This document shows positions 27,060 to 34,684 of a DNA stretch of 64,000 nucleotides, one piece after another. Position 1 is the first letter of the stretch, and the number at the start of each line of letters is the position of its first letter. This stretch comes from Bradyrhizobium sp. ISRA464 (lineage in GTDB: Bacteria; Pseudomonadota; Alphaproteobacteria; Rhizobiales; Xanthobacteraceae): positions 3,596,001 to 3,660,000 of the forward strand of contig NZ_CP094526.1 in assembly GCF_029910095.1 (NCBI RefSeq). The letters are read 5' to 3'. The notes beneath the pieces were generated by a model. That model saw nothing but the letters and a program-made list of their open reading frames with translations. It was not told the origin of the DNA and did no database searches. A program made the translations under genes and the position numbers.

Positions 27060-29177
27060 ATGTCACGATTTAATCGAGTTGGGCTTCAATCGGCGTTGGC
27101 AGTGCGGGGCATGCAAACCTTGGTCGCCACACTGCTGCTCACGCTCTTAGCGGTGGCCCCGGGACAAGCGCAGGTGCGTGCCGCGATGGAAGGCCACACC
27201 CTCGCGCTCGCCTCGGTGGCCTACTCGCCGGACGGAAAATACATCGCCACGGGCAGCTATGATCGCACTGCGAAGGTGTGGGATGCGGCCGGCGGCAAAG
27301 AGCTCGTCACCCTGACGGGACACGAGGGTGTGGTCGAGGCCGTGGCTTTCTCGCCGGATGGCAAACTGTTGGCAACGGGCAGCTATGACGCAACCGTGAA
27401 ACTATGGGATTGGGCTGCTGCAAGAGAGGTCGCGACATTTCGCGGCCACACAAACATGATCCGCTCCCTGGCGTTCTCCCCCGATGGCAAGACCGTAGCT
27501 TCTGGCAGCCACGATAACACGATCAAGCTGTGGGACGTCGCAAGCGGCAAGGAACGGGCGCAGCTCAATCACGAGGGCGCGGTCCGATCGCTGGCATTCA
27601 CCCACGACAGCAAGCTCCTGGCATCGGGCAGTAACGACAATACCATCAAGATCTGGGACGTTGCGACCGGCCGCGAGGAAGCAACCCTGACGGGGCACAA
27701 AAATAGCGTGCGGGGGCTCGCCTTTTCGCCGGACGACAAGACGCTGGTCACCGGCAGTATGGACACGACGGTGCGGCTGTGGGATGTCACCGCGCGCGCC
27801 GAGCGCATGACCCTTAAGGGGACCGAGAGCGAGGTACTCTGCGTCGCCTATTCCCCAGACGGCAAACTCATTGCCGCGGGCAGCCAGGACGACTCCCTGA
27901 TAATCTGGGACGCAGCGAGCGGACAAGAATTGGCGAGCGTGCCGCACGCTGGTGATCGTGTGCGTGGAGTAGCGTTCTCTCCGGATGGCAAGACGTTGGC
28001 GACCGCCGGAATGGATAAACTAGCCAAGGTGTGGGATGTTGAGGACGTCCTCAAGCGGGGAATTCGGACGCCTACCGAAGCCGTGAAGGACGAAGAGCGA
28101 GAATCCTTCGCAGGTCACACCGGCTACGTGACCGCCGTGGCGTTTACGCCGGACGACAAGATCGTCATATCCGGCAGCCAGGACCACACGGCCCGGCTTT
28201 GGGACGTGGCAACCGGCCGCGCACTCGTTACCCTCAGCGGTCACACCGACGCGATCGTGACGCTGGCACTCTCACCCGACGGGAAGATCCTTGCCACCGG
28301 CTCCCACGACCACACGGTCAGGCTCTGGGATATGCCAAGCGGTCAAGAGCGTACGACCTTACGCGGCCACACCAACGTGGTCCAAGCGGTTGCGTACGCG
28401 CCAGACGGCAAGACGATCGCGTCGGGAGGGTATGATCGAACGATCAAGATTTGGGACGTCGCGAGCGCAAAGGAGCTCGCCACACTCGTCGGACACACCG
28501 GTGGCGTTGAGGGGCTGGCCTACTCTCCCGATAATCGCGTCCTCGCGTCGGCCAGCGTCGACGGTACCGTCAAGCTCTGGAATCCTGCTACCCGGAGCGA
28601 GATAGCGACAATTGAAACGCACACGGGGCCGGTGCACGCGGTAGCATTCTCTCCCGACGGCAAGCTGCTGGCAACGGCCGGCGCCGGCAACGATGTGCAG
28701 CTTTGGAATGTCACGACCCACGAAGAGCTCGCGCGTCTCAAGGGACATACCAGCTGGGTCCGCTCTTGTGCTTTCTCGCCCGATGGCAAGATGCTGGTTT
28801 CGGTCGGTCTCGACAATGTCGTGAGGTTCTGGGACGTTGCCGACTACAAAGAGATTGCCGCGCTCACGGGCCACCAGCAGCGGATCCATTTCGTGACCTT
28901 CTCGCATGACGGCGTCTGGGTGGCGACAGCGGGTATGGATCGCAAGGTGAAGCTCTGGAATGTACCCAAGGAGTCAACCGCGCGCGTCTCAGAAGAGCAC
29001 CCCAAAAACAGTGAAGAGAAGCAGGAAGGAGCTGGCCCCCGCGGGGGAGGACGATCCGCCTGCCGGACAGAAATCGACAAGCTGTGCCTCGGCGAACAGC
29101 ATGTCGGCAAGTGCCTACGCCAGCACGTGGACGAGCTGTCGGTCGGGTGCCGGGCAGCGATGGAGCAACAACATTGA
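27060..29177 (+). CDS. Exported 14-repeat WD40 protein with a cysteine-rich C-terminal module
   Basis: 705 residues. The N-terminus (LVATLLLTLLAVAPGQAQ) is a signal peptide, so the protein is likely periplasmic. I count 14 WD40 repeats from about residue 42 to 640, each near GH..V..VAFSPDGK..ATGS.D.T.KLWD, enough for two seven-bladed propellers. After a charged linker the tail CRTEIDKLCLGEQHVGKCLR..LSVGC has the spacing of the Cys-rich GLG1/FGFR repeat. ATG 27060 has GAGGAGGA upstream. It is followed 57 bp later by mosB on the same strand, which suggests one operon. The family has no enzymatic role, so this is probably a binding or assembly scaffold. Confidence 0.85.
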   Translation: MSRFNRVGLQSALAVRGMQTLVATLLLTLLAVAPGQAQVRAAMEGHTLALASVAYSPDGKYIATGSYDRTAKVWDAAGGKELVTLTGHEGVVEAVAFSPDGKLLATGSYDATVKLWDWAAAREVATFRGHTNMIRSLAFSPDGKTVASGSHDNTIKLWDVASGKERAQLNHEGAVRSLAFTHDSKLLASGSNDNTIKIWDVATGREEATLTGHKNSVRGLAFSPDDKTLVTGSMDTTVRLWDVTARAERMTLKGTESEVLCVAYSPDGKLIAAGSQDDSLIIWDAASGQELASVPHAGDRVRGVAFSPDGKTLATAGMDKLAKVWDVEDVLKRGIRTPTEAVKDEERESFAGHTGYVTAVAFTPDDKIVISGSQDHTARLWDVATGRALVTLSGHTDAIVTLALSPDGKILATGSHDHTVRLWDMPSGQERTTLRGHTNVVQAVAYAPDGKTIASGGYDRTIKIWDVASAKELATLVGHTGGVEGLAYSPDNRVLASASVDGTVKLWNPATRSEIATIETHTGPVHAVAFSPDGKLLATAGAGNDVQLWNVTTHEELARLKGHTSWVRSCAFSPDGKMLVSVGLDNVVRFWDVADYKEIAALTGHQQRIHFVTFSHDGVWVATAGMDRKVKLWNVPKESTARVSEEHPKNSEEKQEGAGPRGGGRSACRTEIDKLCLGEQHVGKCLRQHVDELSVGCRAAMEQQH

Positions 29178-29234
29178 TTTCAATGATGTCCTGACGGCGC
29201 GGCTGCATGCCTCGGCGAGGTGGAGGAAACCGAG

Positions 29235-30047
29235 ATGGATAAGGAAATCCTGGATCGAATGATGATAGCGCTGATGGGCGCGAGTCCTACCGACGACGAA
29301 AAGATGGCGGGCCTCGACAATCAGCCAGTCGTGCAAATCCTCCCTGAGGCTAACGTCGTCAAAATCGGCGGCCAGAGCTTCATTGATCGCGGACGCGCCG
29401 CGGTGTTCCCTCTCATCGACGAGATCGTCGAGAATCTGCCCCGCCACAAGATGATCATCGGTACTGGGGCGGGTACGCGGGCGCGTCACGCCTACAGCGT
29501 CGGCCTCGATCTCGGCATACCAACCGGCGTGTTGAGCGTGCTCGGTTTCTTCGTGAGCGTTCAAAACGCGAAGATGATTCATTACCTGTTGGCCAAGCAC
29601 GGCATTCCGTCGATCGAGCCCGCGCAATTCGCTCAATTGCCGCTGTACCTGGCAGAGCGCCAGGCCTGCGTTTGCGTAGGCATGCCCCCTTATGCGTATT
29701 GGCAGCCCAATCCGGCGATCGGGCGCATCCCACCTCATCGCACTGATGCCGGCTGCTATCTGATTAGCGAAGTGCTCGGGGGGCGCTCCATGATATTCGT
29801 GAAAGACGAGGACGGTCTTTACACGGCGGATCCCAAGAAGGATCGGAATGCCCGCTTCATCCCGAAGATAACCGTCGAGGAGCTTGAACATCTGGATCTC
29901 GTCGATGTCGTGCTGGAGCGAACCGTCTTTGAACTCATGAAAACCGCTAAACTTCGCCGTTCGGTGCAGGTCATCAATGGACTTAATAAAGGCAATCTTA
30001 CCCGCGCGCTCAATGGCGAGCCAGTCGGGACCATCATCACCGCGTGA
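29235..30047 (+). CDS. mosB: Molybdenum storage protein, beta-type subunit
   Basis: 270 residues, the same length as Azotobacter MosB as I recall it. It is an amino-acid-kinase (UMP-kinase-like) fold protein that stores polyoxomolybdate or tungstate clusters using ATP. Landmarks are ILPEANVVKIGGQSFIDRGRAAVFPL, MIIGTGAGTRARHAYSVGLDLGIP, IPPHRTDAGCYLISEVLGG, IFVKDEDGLYTADPKKD, and the end LTRALNGEPVGTIITA. ATG 29235 has GGAGGAA at 7 bp; an upstream GTG (29220) is less likely. The alpha gene follows 14 bp later. The two subunits are expected to form an alpha3-beta3 cage. Confidence 0.88.
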   Translation: MDKEILDRMMIALMGASPTDDEKMAGLDNQPVVQILPEANVVKIGGQSFIDRGRAAVFPLIDEIVENLPRHKMIIGTGAGTRARHAYSVGLDLGIPTGVLSVLGFFVSVQNAKMIHYLLAKHGIPSIEPAQFAQLPLYLAERQACVCVGMPPYAYWQPNPAIGRIPPHRTDAGCYLISEVLGGRSMIFVKDEDGLYTADPKKDRNARFIPKITVEELEHLDLVDVVLERTVFELMKTAKLRRSVQVINGLNKGNLTRALNGEPVGTIITA

Positions 30048-30061
30048 TCGAGGGGTGTGTC

Positions 30062-30913
30062 ATGTCATCATTAGATTCACCGCTTAACGAAATTCCAGCC
30101 GACGGCCGTCATCACGTCAAATCGATGCTGATGCGTGAGAGCCTCCTTGACAAGCAGGTCATGTCCTCGACGGAAACTCCGGTCGTTCGCATGCTGCCAT
30201 TCGCTCATGTGCTCAAGATCGGGGGACGATCCATCATCGACAAGGGCCGCAATGCGACATACCCGCTGGTAGACGCGCTCGCTGCCGCTCTTCAGAACTT
30301 CAAGCTCGTGATTGGACTTGGGGGCGGCATTCGCAGTCGCCATGTCACATCGATCGGCATGGACCTTGGCTTACCCACCGGGGTGCTGGCGCAGTTGCGG
30401 ATCATTGACGCGCTAGGCAACGCCCACTTGCTTGGTACACTTCTCGCTCCCTATGGCGTCGTTGCAATCCCGCCGGAAATTCTTGGGCACATGTTGCCAT
30501 TTTTCATTAAGTCGGCGCCGGGCGTAATCTGCAACGGCGATCCACCGTTCTCGATCTGGGAGCATCCGCCGCGTTTGGGCCGCATCCCGCCGCATCGCAC
30601 GGACGCTGGCACGTTCCTGCTGGCGGAGTGTTACGGATGTGCCACCCACACGCTGATCAAGGATGTCGACGGGCTCTACGACGCCGATCCGAACACTAAC
30701 CCGAACGCCAATTTCATAAAGGAAATCACCGTCAGCGAGTTGAAGGAACGCAATCTTTCCACGCTCCCCTTCGACCGGGTGCTGATCGATCTGCTCGCCT
30801 GTGCGCGTCAGGTGAAACGCTTTCAAATTATCAATGGATTGAAGCCGCACTTGCTTGAGGCGGCGCTGCGCGGTGAACACGTTGGGACGATCGTGCGGCA
30901 GGACGCGCACTGA
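30062..30913 (+). CDS. mosA: Molybdenum storage protein, alpha-type subunit
   Basis: 283-residue paralogue of the upstream gene with the same amino-acid-kinase fold. It has FAHVLKIGGRSIIDKGRNATYPL, LVIGLGGGIRSRHVTSIGMDLGLPTGVLAQL, GRIPPHRTDAGTFLLAE, IKDVDGLYDADPN, LPFDRVLIDLLACARQVKR and LRGEHVGTIVR. The last two blocks match the alpha rather than the beta subunit of the Azotobacter protein. ATG 30062 follows GAGGGG. With mosB it forms a Mo/W store in the cytoplasm, next to the genes for the importer. Confidence 0.86.
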   Translation: MSSLDSPLNEIPADGRHHVKSMLMRESLLDKQVMSSTETPVVRMLPFAHVLKIGGRSIIDKGRNATYPLVDALAAALQNFKLVIGLGGGIRSRHVTSIGMDLGLPTGVLAQLRIIDALGNAHLLGTLLAPYGVVAIPPEILGHMLPFFIKSAPGVICNGDPPFSIWEHPPRLGRIPPHRTDAGTFLLAECYGCATHTLIKDVDGLYDADPNTNPNANFIKEITVSELKERNLSTLPFDRVLIDLLACARQVKRFQIINGLKPHLLEAALRGEHVGTIVRQDAH

Positions 30914-31073
30914 TGCGCCAATGTGGAGGGTTCACCGAGTTCACTGCACCAGTTCGTGCGTGGCGAGGCGGAAGACGATCGCGCGCCACCCACACGGCTT
31001 GGGCGGATGGCATCAAGCCGTGCAATTTGGGAGCAGCAACGGAACCGCCGATGCCACTAAGACCTTACTTGCG

Positions 31074-31346
31074 TCAAGAAAACGTCCACAGCCACCGTTT
31101 CCTGATCGTTAGTAGCCCCATCGCCACCCTGGATGACGCCATCGCCACCCCGCCATAGGCATATGCGCCGTAGTAGTTCGGACGCGACCAGCAGCGGCCC
31201 CACGGATTGCAGACCAAGCGCACCCGCTCGACATTGGGGACCTGACCCGCGTTCGGAATCCCATTCGGCATAGCCGAAGCAGGGGCGGCGGTTAGCGCGA
31301 CGCCGCCGAGTGCGGCAAGGCCGACAATAGCAAGCTTCACGTTCAT
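31074..31346 (-). CDS. Small exported protein, NPWGRCW-type
   Basis: 90 residues. The signal peptide MNVKLAIVGLAALGGVALTAAPASA is clear (parts MNVKLAIVGLAALG and AAPASA). The mature part MPNGIPNAGQVPNVERVRLVCNPWGRCWSRPNYYGAYAYGG belongs to a family of tiny secreted proteins common in Bradyrhizobium (recalled, not searched). After YGAYAYGG the usual Arg/Tyr/Trp-rich end is replaced by unrelated residues, so the 3' end may be altered. A strong TAGGAGGAG lies before ATG 31346. Confidence 0.68.
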   Translation of the reverse strand: MNVKLAIVGLAALGGVALTAAPASAMPNGIPNAGQVPNVERVRLVCNPWGRCWSRPNYYGAYAYGGVAMASSRVAMGLLTIRKRWLWTFS

Positions 31347-31752
31347 GGAACTCTCCTCCTAGGAGAGAGAACGTTTGCGGTGTCAACTGGTTGTGAAGGG
31401 CGTCGTGGACAACCCAAGAGTTAATCTTCCTGAATATCCGTACAGGAAGACGATGTAGGTGTTGCGTCCTTTCCGACCCTGGCGCGTTCGCTGGGGCTAG
31501 AACCTAGGACCCGCTGAGCAGAAAGCCGCTCCAAAGTACGGCATCTCAAAACCGTCCGATACTCGAAGTAGGGAAGCGTAAGGACGCGCGGCTCGGTCGC
31601 GATTCCTGTGTGTGCCAAATGTGTGCCAAAATCGATATTGATGTAACTTAGTGTAGCTCCGCTTTGGCGCTGAAAAGCACCTAAAGGCGGGAAATGCACT
31701 TCACCTTTGGCTCATTCCCGGCAAGTAATTGATATTGTTCGTATCTTCTCCG
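31347..31752. other. Right end of the island, no gene recognised
   Basis: About 400 bp between the small exported protein and the right attachment repeat. It holds a short inverted repeat CTTCCTG...CAGGAAG (31428-31452 region), two tandem 11-mers at 31609-31630, and near 31490-31530 a patch (GGGGCTAGAACCTAGGACCC) that looks like the degraded T arm of a tRNA read backwards. No coding sequence is convincing. Confidence 0.45.
31609..31630 (+). repeat. Two tandem copies of TGTGTGCCAAA
   Basis: Perfect 11-bp units side by side, about 120 bp inside the right attachment repeat. Short direct repeats near an att site are typical arm-type binding sites for tyrosine integrases; that role is inferred from position only. 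Confidence 0.6.
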
Positions 31753-31768
31753 CCCTCCGAGCGCACCA
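31753..31768 (+). repeat. attR: far-end direct repeat of the tRNA-Leu 3' end
   Basis: CCCTCCGAGCGCACCA, identical to the last 16 bases of tRNA-Leu(GAG) including CCA, but with no tRNA body before it. It marks the right end of the island. Confidence 0.85.
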
Positions 31769-31979
31769 TCACTACCTGCACAATTTGGCCTTGCCGGACC
31801 GCTGTGACCGGCCGGTTGCGCCGGTCATTTTTGCGGCGGCGGGACAGGTCGATACCCTTTCTGTAACACCGGTCGCGTAGCGTCGCGGACGCATGCCCTG
31901 CTGGTTCGGCGCTGCCGGCCGGACGTGGCTGATTCTCCCGATCGCGCCGGCCGCAAGCCAGCTTCACCCGGAGCGCCTG

Positions 31980-32354
31980 ATGACGTTTCTGAGCTACGCC
32001 TACCGAGTCGTCTCCAATTTCGTGTTTCTGGGGCTGGTCTATTTCAGTCTGAACTTCCTCGAGAAGTACGAGCAGCGCGCCACCGTCGCGATCCTGATTC
32101 TGATCTATGCGGCGATGCATGCGTTCTCGGCTCTGCGCTCCTTCTATTTCTTCCAGCGCATCGAGCGGCTGGAGGGCGAGACGCGCCGGCTGGCTTCGGC
32201 GGCCGGCGAGGGGCCCAATTCGGCGGCGTCGCGCAAGCAGATCATCGGCGACGTCGCGGTGCTCAGGCATGCCGGCGAGATCAAGGCCTATATCGATCTG
32301 TTCTTCCTGGCGCTGGTGATCCTGCTCTGCGTCGCCAAGATCGTGACCAGCTAG
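31980..32354 (+). CDS. Small membrane protein of unknown function
   Basis: 124 residues from ATG 31980, which has GGAG 6 bp upstream. It has hydrophobic segments at the N-terminus (YRVVSNFVFLGLVYFSLNFL), in the middle (ATVAILILIYAAMHAFSA) and at the end (YIDLFFLALVILLCVAKIV), with a charged loop RIERLEGETRRL. I do not recognise the family. Its 3' end overlaps the convergent deacetylase gene by 4 bp. It is the first gene outside the island. Confidence 0.65.
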   Translation: MTFLSYAYRVVSNFVFLGLVYFSLNFLEKYEQRATVAILILIYAAMHAFSALRSFYFFQRIERLEGETRRLASAAGEGPNSAASRKQIIGDVAVLRHAGEIKAYIDLFFLALVILLCVAKIVTS

Positions 32355-33688
32355 TCCGGCACGCGCTTGACGATTGCCGTGGCCTCTGCGCGCGGCGACC
32401 GCTTCTTCAGGTTGGCGACATGGACCGGGTCGCCCGGCTGCGCTGGAGCGTCGGCATGCTGCGAAGGGTCCGGACCTTTGCCACGCGCTGCACCCGGCAG
32501 CTGATGCACGGCCTGCTTGGGGCGCTTCGCCTGGCGCGCGGACCAAGCCTGCGGCGTGCCGGGTGGCGCGAGATGGTGGGCTGCGAGCAGCGTCAGGCGG
32601 CGCGCTTCAGGAATCCTGAATACGCTGGCCGCCGGAATCGGCAGTGTCGAGACCGGAGCCGCCAGCGCAAGCAGCGGCTGCGGCCACTGCGTCCGGCTTG
32701 GCAGACCGATGCGGGCATGCTGCGCGTGATCGAGCACCTCGGCGTCACGCCAGTCCATGTCGGAAAATACTGGCGCCGGCAGCGTCTTCGTCGCGGTGAA
32801 AATGAAATTCGGAATCTTCGGCCAGCGCGAGATCGCCACTGTCTCGGTCGGCGGATGCAGGTACCATTGCTGCGGCTGGGTCGGCGTCGCCGGCCGGTCC
32901 GGTGTCGCGGGCACGACGTGGACGATGCGGTAGCCGCGCGCCTTCAGCTCGTTCAGGATCCGCGGCAGGGCCGCGACGGTGCGCGGCTGAATGTCGTGCA
33001 GCAGCAGGATGCCTCGGCCCTTGGCCTCGATCCGCTGGATCGCGAGGTCGTACACCCGCTGCGGCGAGATGTGCCGCCAGTCGTCGGCCGGGAAGTCGGC
33101 GCTCCAGACCTGGATGCCCTGGGAGGCCAGATAGTCCTCGACGGCCGTGGCACGCAGCAATCCGGGGATCCGGAAGAACGGCGCCAGCTTGCTCTTGTCG
33201 CCATTGAGCGCGGCCAGCGTCGAGGCGATGCCGTCGTCGATTTCCTGCCTAGCCTTGTCGACCGGCATCTTGTTCATGGTCAGCGGATGGTTCTGGGTGT
33301 GCGTGCCGACGGTATGTCCGGCCGCGACGAGCTTGCGCACACCTTCCGGATTGGCCCGGGCCTGGCTGCCGATGGTGAAGAAGGTCGCCTTGATGCACTG
33401 GCTGGCGAGAATGGCCAGGATCTGGTTGCTGTATTTCGGCAGCGGTCCGTCGTCGAAGGTCAGCACCACCTCGTGATCGGCGAGCGGCAGCGTCTCCGGA
33501 TACTGCATGGTGCCGATCCGCGGATGCTCCCTGGGATCGACGACGAGGGTGCGGGAGGTGCCGAGTGCGTTGGGGTTGCCCGGGCAGTCCGCCGCAAGCG
33601 CGGCCTGCGTCATCAAGGCGCCCAGTAATGCTACGCCGGCAGCGATCGATGACCGCTTCCGGAGCCTCACCAGGGCGCTAGCAAACAT
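32351..33688 (-). CDS. Exported polysaccharide deacetylase with long Pro/Ala-rich tail
   Basis: 445 residues. A signal peptide (SIAAGVALLGALMTQAALA) precedes a NodB-homology domain: LTFDDGP (motif 1), HTVGTHTQNHP (motif 2, zinc His pair), FFRIPGLL (motif 3), WSADFPADDW and ILLLHDI (motif 5). It would remove N- or O-acetyl groups from a polysaccharide or peptidoglycan. A tail of about 170 residues, rich in Pro, Ala and His, follows and is not catalytic. ATG 33688 is used. The next gene upstream is a paralogue without the tail. Confidence 0.85.
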   Translation of the reverse strand: MFASALVRLRKRSSIAAGVALLGALMTQAALAADCPGNPNALGTSRTLVVDPREHPRIGTMQYPETLPLADHEVVLTFDDGPLPKYSNQILAILASQCIKATFFTIGSQARANPEGVRKLVAAGHTVGTHTQNHPLTMNKMPVDKARQEIDDGIASTLAALNGDKSKLAPFFRIPGLLRATAVEDYLASQGIQVWSADFPADDWRHISPQRVYDLAIQRIEAKGRGILLLHDIQPRTVAALPRILNELKARGYRIVHVVPATPDRPATPTQPQQWYLHPPTETVAISRWPKIPNFIFTATKTLPAPVFSDMDWRDAEVLDHAQHARIGLPSRTQWPQPLLALAAPVSTLPIPAASVFRIPEARRLTLLAAHHLAPPGTPQAWSARQAKRPKQAVHQLPGAARGKGPDPSQHADAPAQPGDPVHVANLKKRSPRAEATAIVKRVPD

Positions 33689-33784
33689 TGAACCTCGGCC
33701 GCATTCCAATCGAACTGAGTATCCTTAATGGCGGCGCCATGAATGCTGCCTTAACGGTTTTGTAATCCCGCCTTGGCCTCCGGT

Positions 33785-34606
33785 TCAATGTGTCTGCGCG
33801 GAAACGGTCTTCGCCGCAGTCGGAACGATGTGAACCACGTGATAATTGTGCTCGCGCAAATACCGCAAGAAGGCGGGTAGCATGTCCGCCGTTTGCTGCC
33901 TGGGGTCGTGGAGCAATAATATTCCCTTGCGGATCGTTTCCAGCCGCCCCGTGAGCAATTTCAGCTCCTCTTCGGGCGTCATCTTGTTCCAGTCGCTGGC
34001 CCAGAAATCCGCCCCGAACACCGCGATACCGCGCTTCTCCAGCCGCCCCAGCAGGTAGGGCGTCGACTCGAAGTAGGGGAACCGGAAGAACGGCGTGGTC
34101 GGGCTCGTGCTCGAAGTTCCGTGCAGGGCCTTTTCGACCGCGGAGATACCGGCATCGATGTTGGCCTCGGCCTGGTCGGGCGCGAGTTTGTTGAGGTGGG
34201 GATGGTCCCAGGTGTGATAGCCGATGGTGTGGCCGAGGCGCGCGACCTTGCGGACCAGATCGGGATGGTCGGCTGCGCCGCGTCCGACCATGAAGAAGGT
34301 GGCGTGCACGCACTCGGCCGACAGTGCCTCCAGCACCTTGTCGGTGAGCCCCGGCGTCGGGCCGTCGTCAAAGGTCAGGACGATCTCGTGATCCTGAAGC
34401 GGCAAGGTCTGCGGAAAGCTCTTCAGCCCGACCCGCGGGTAGGTCGCCGGATCGACTTCGAGCACGCGCGAGGTTCCAAGTGCGTCCTTGCGCGGGCATT
34501 CGGCGGCGCACGCAGGCGCGGTCAGGGCGATCGGCAGAAGGACGATCGCGGCGAGAACTGCAAAGGTATTCGGGAGTAATCGGGGTCCGTTGAACATATT
34601 TCTCAT
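33785..34606 (-). CDS. Exported polysaccharide deacetylase
   Basis: 273 residues with an N-terminal signal peptide ending near ACAAEC. The NodB domain has LTFDDGPTPG, HTIGYHTWDHPHL, FFRFPYFE, FGADFWASDWN and GILLLHDPRQ. It shares the pre-domain wording (ALGTSRVLEVDP, TLPLQDHE) with its neighbour at 32351-33688, so the pair arose by duplication. They lie head to tail, 96 bp apart. The substrate is unknown. Confidence 0.87.
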   Translation of the reverse strand: MRNMFNGPRLLPNTFAVLAAIVLLPIALTAPACAAECPRKDALGTSRVLEVDPATYPRVGLKSFPQTLPLQDHEIVLTFDDGPTPGLTDKVLEALSAECVHATFFMVGRGAADHPDLVRKVARLGHTIGYHTWDHPHLNKLAPDQAEANIDAGISAVEKALHGTSSTSPTTPFFRFPYFESTPYLLGRLEKRGIAVFGADFWASDWNKMTPEEELKLLTGRLETIRKGILLLHDPRQQTADMLPAFLRYLREHNYHVVHIVPTAAKTVSAQTH

Positions 34607-34684
34607 TGCGGAAGCCGTTGCCGATTAGGTAATCCGTTCCGCATTACCGTGTTTTCCGCTCCTGTCAAACCGGTGAGTTACGGC

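Larger units (their letters stand above)
7409..31768. mobile_element. Genomic island integrated in tRNA-Leu(GAG), about 24.4 kb
   Basis: The island is bounded by the 16-bp direct repeat of the tRNA 3' end. A broken tyrosine integrase lies at the tRNA end, and two 11-bp tandem repeats lie near the far end. Cargo: hpnG-like phosphorylase, GNAT acyltransferase, exported small proteins, an RND efflux set, an ECF-like protein, a molybdate/tungstate ABC transporter, an exported WD40 protein and molybdenum storage protein subunits. No conjugation or replication gene is visible. With its integrase broken the element is probably fixed in place. Confidence 0.82.
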
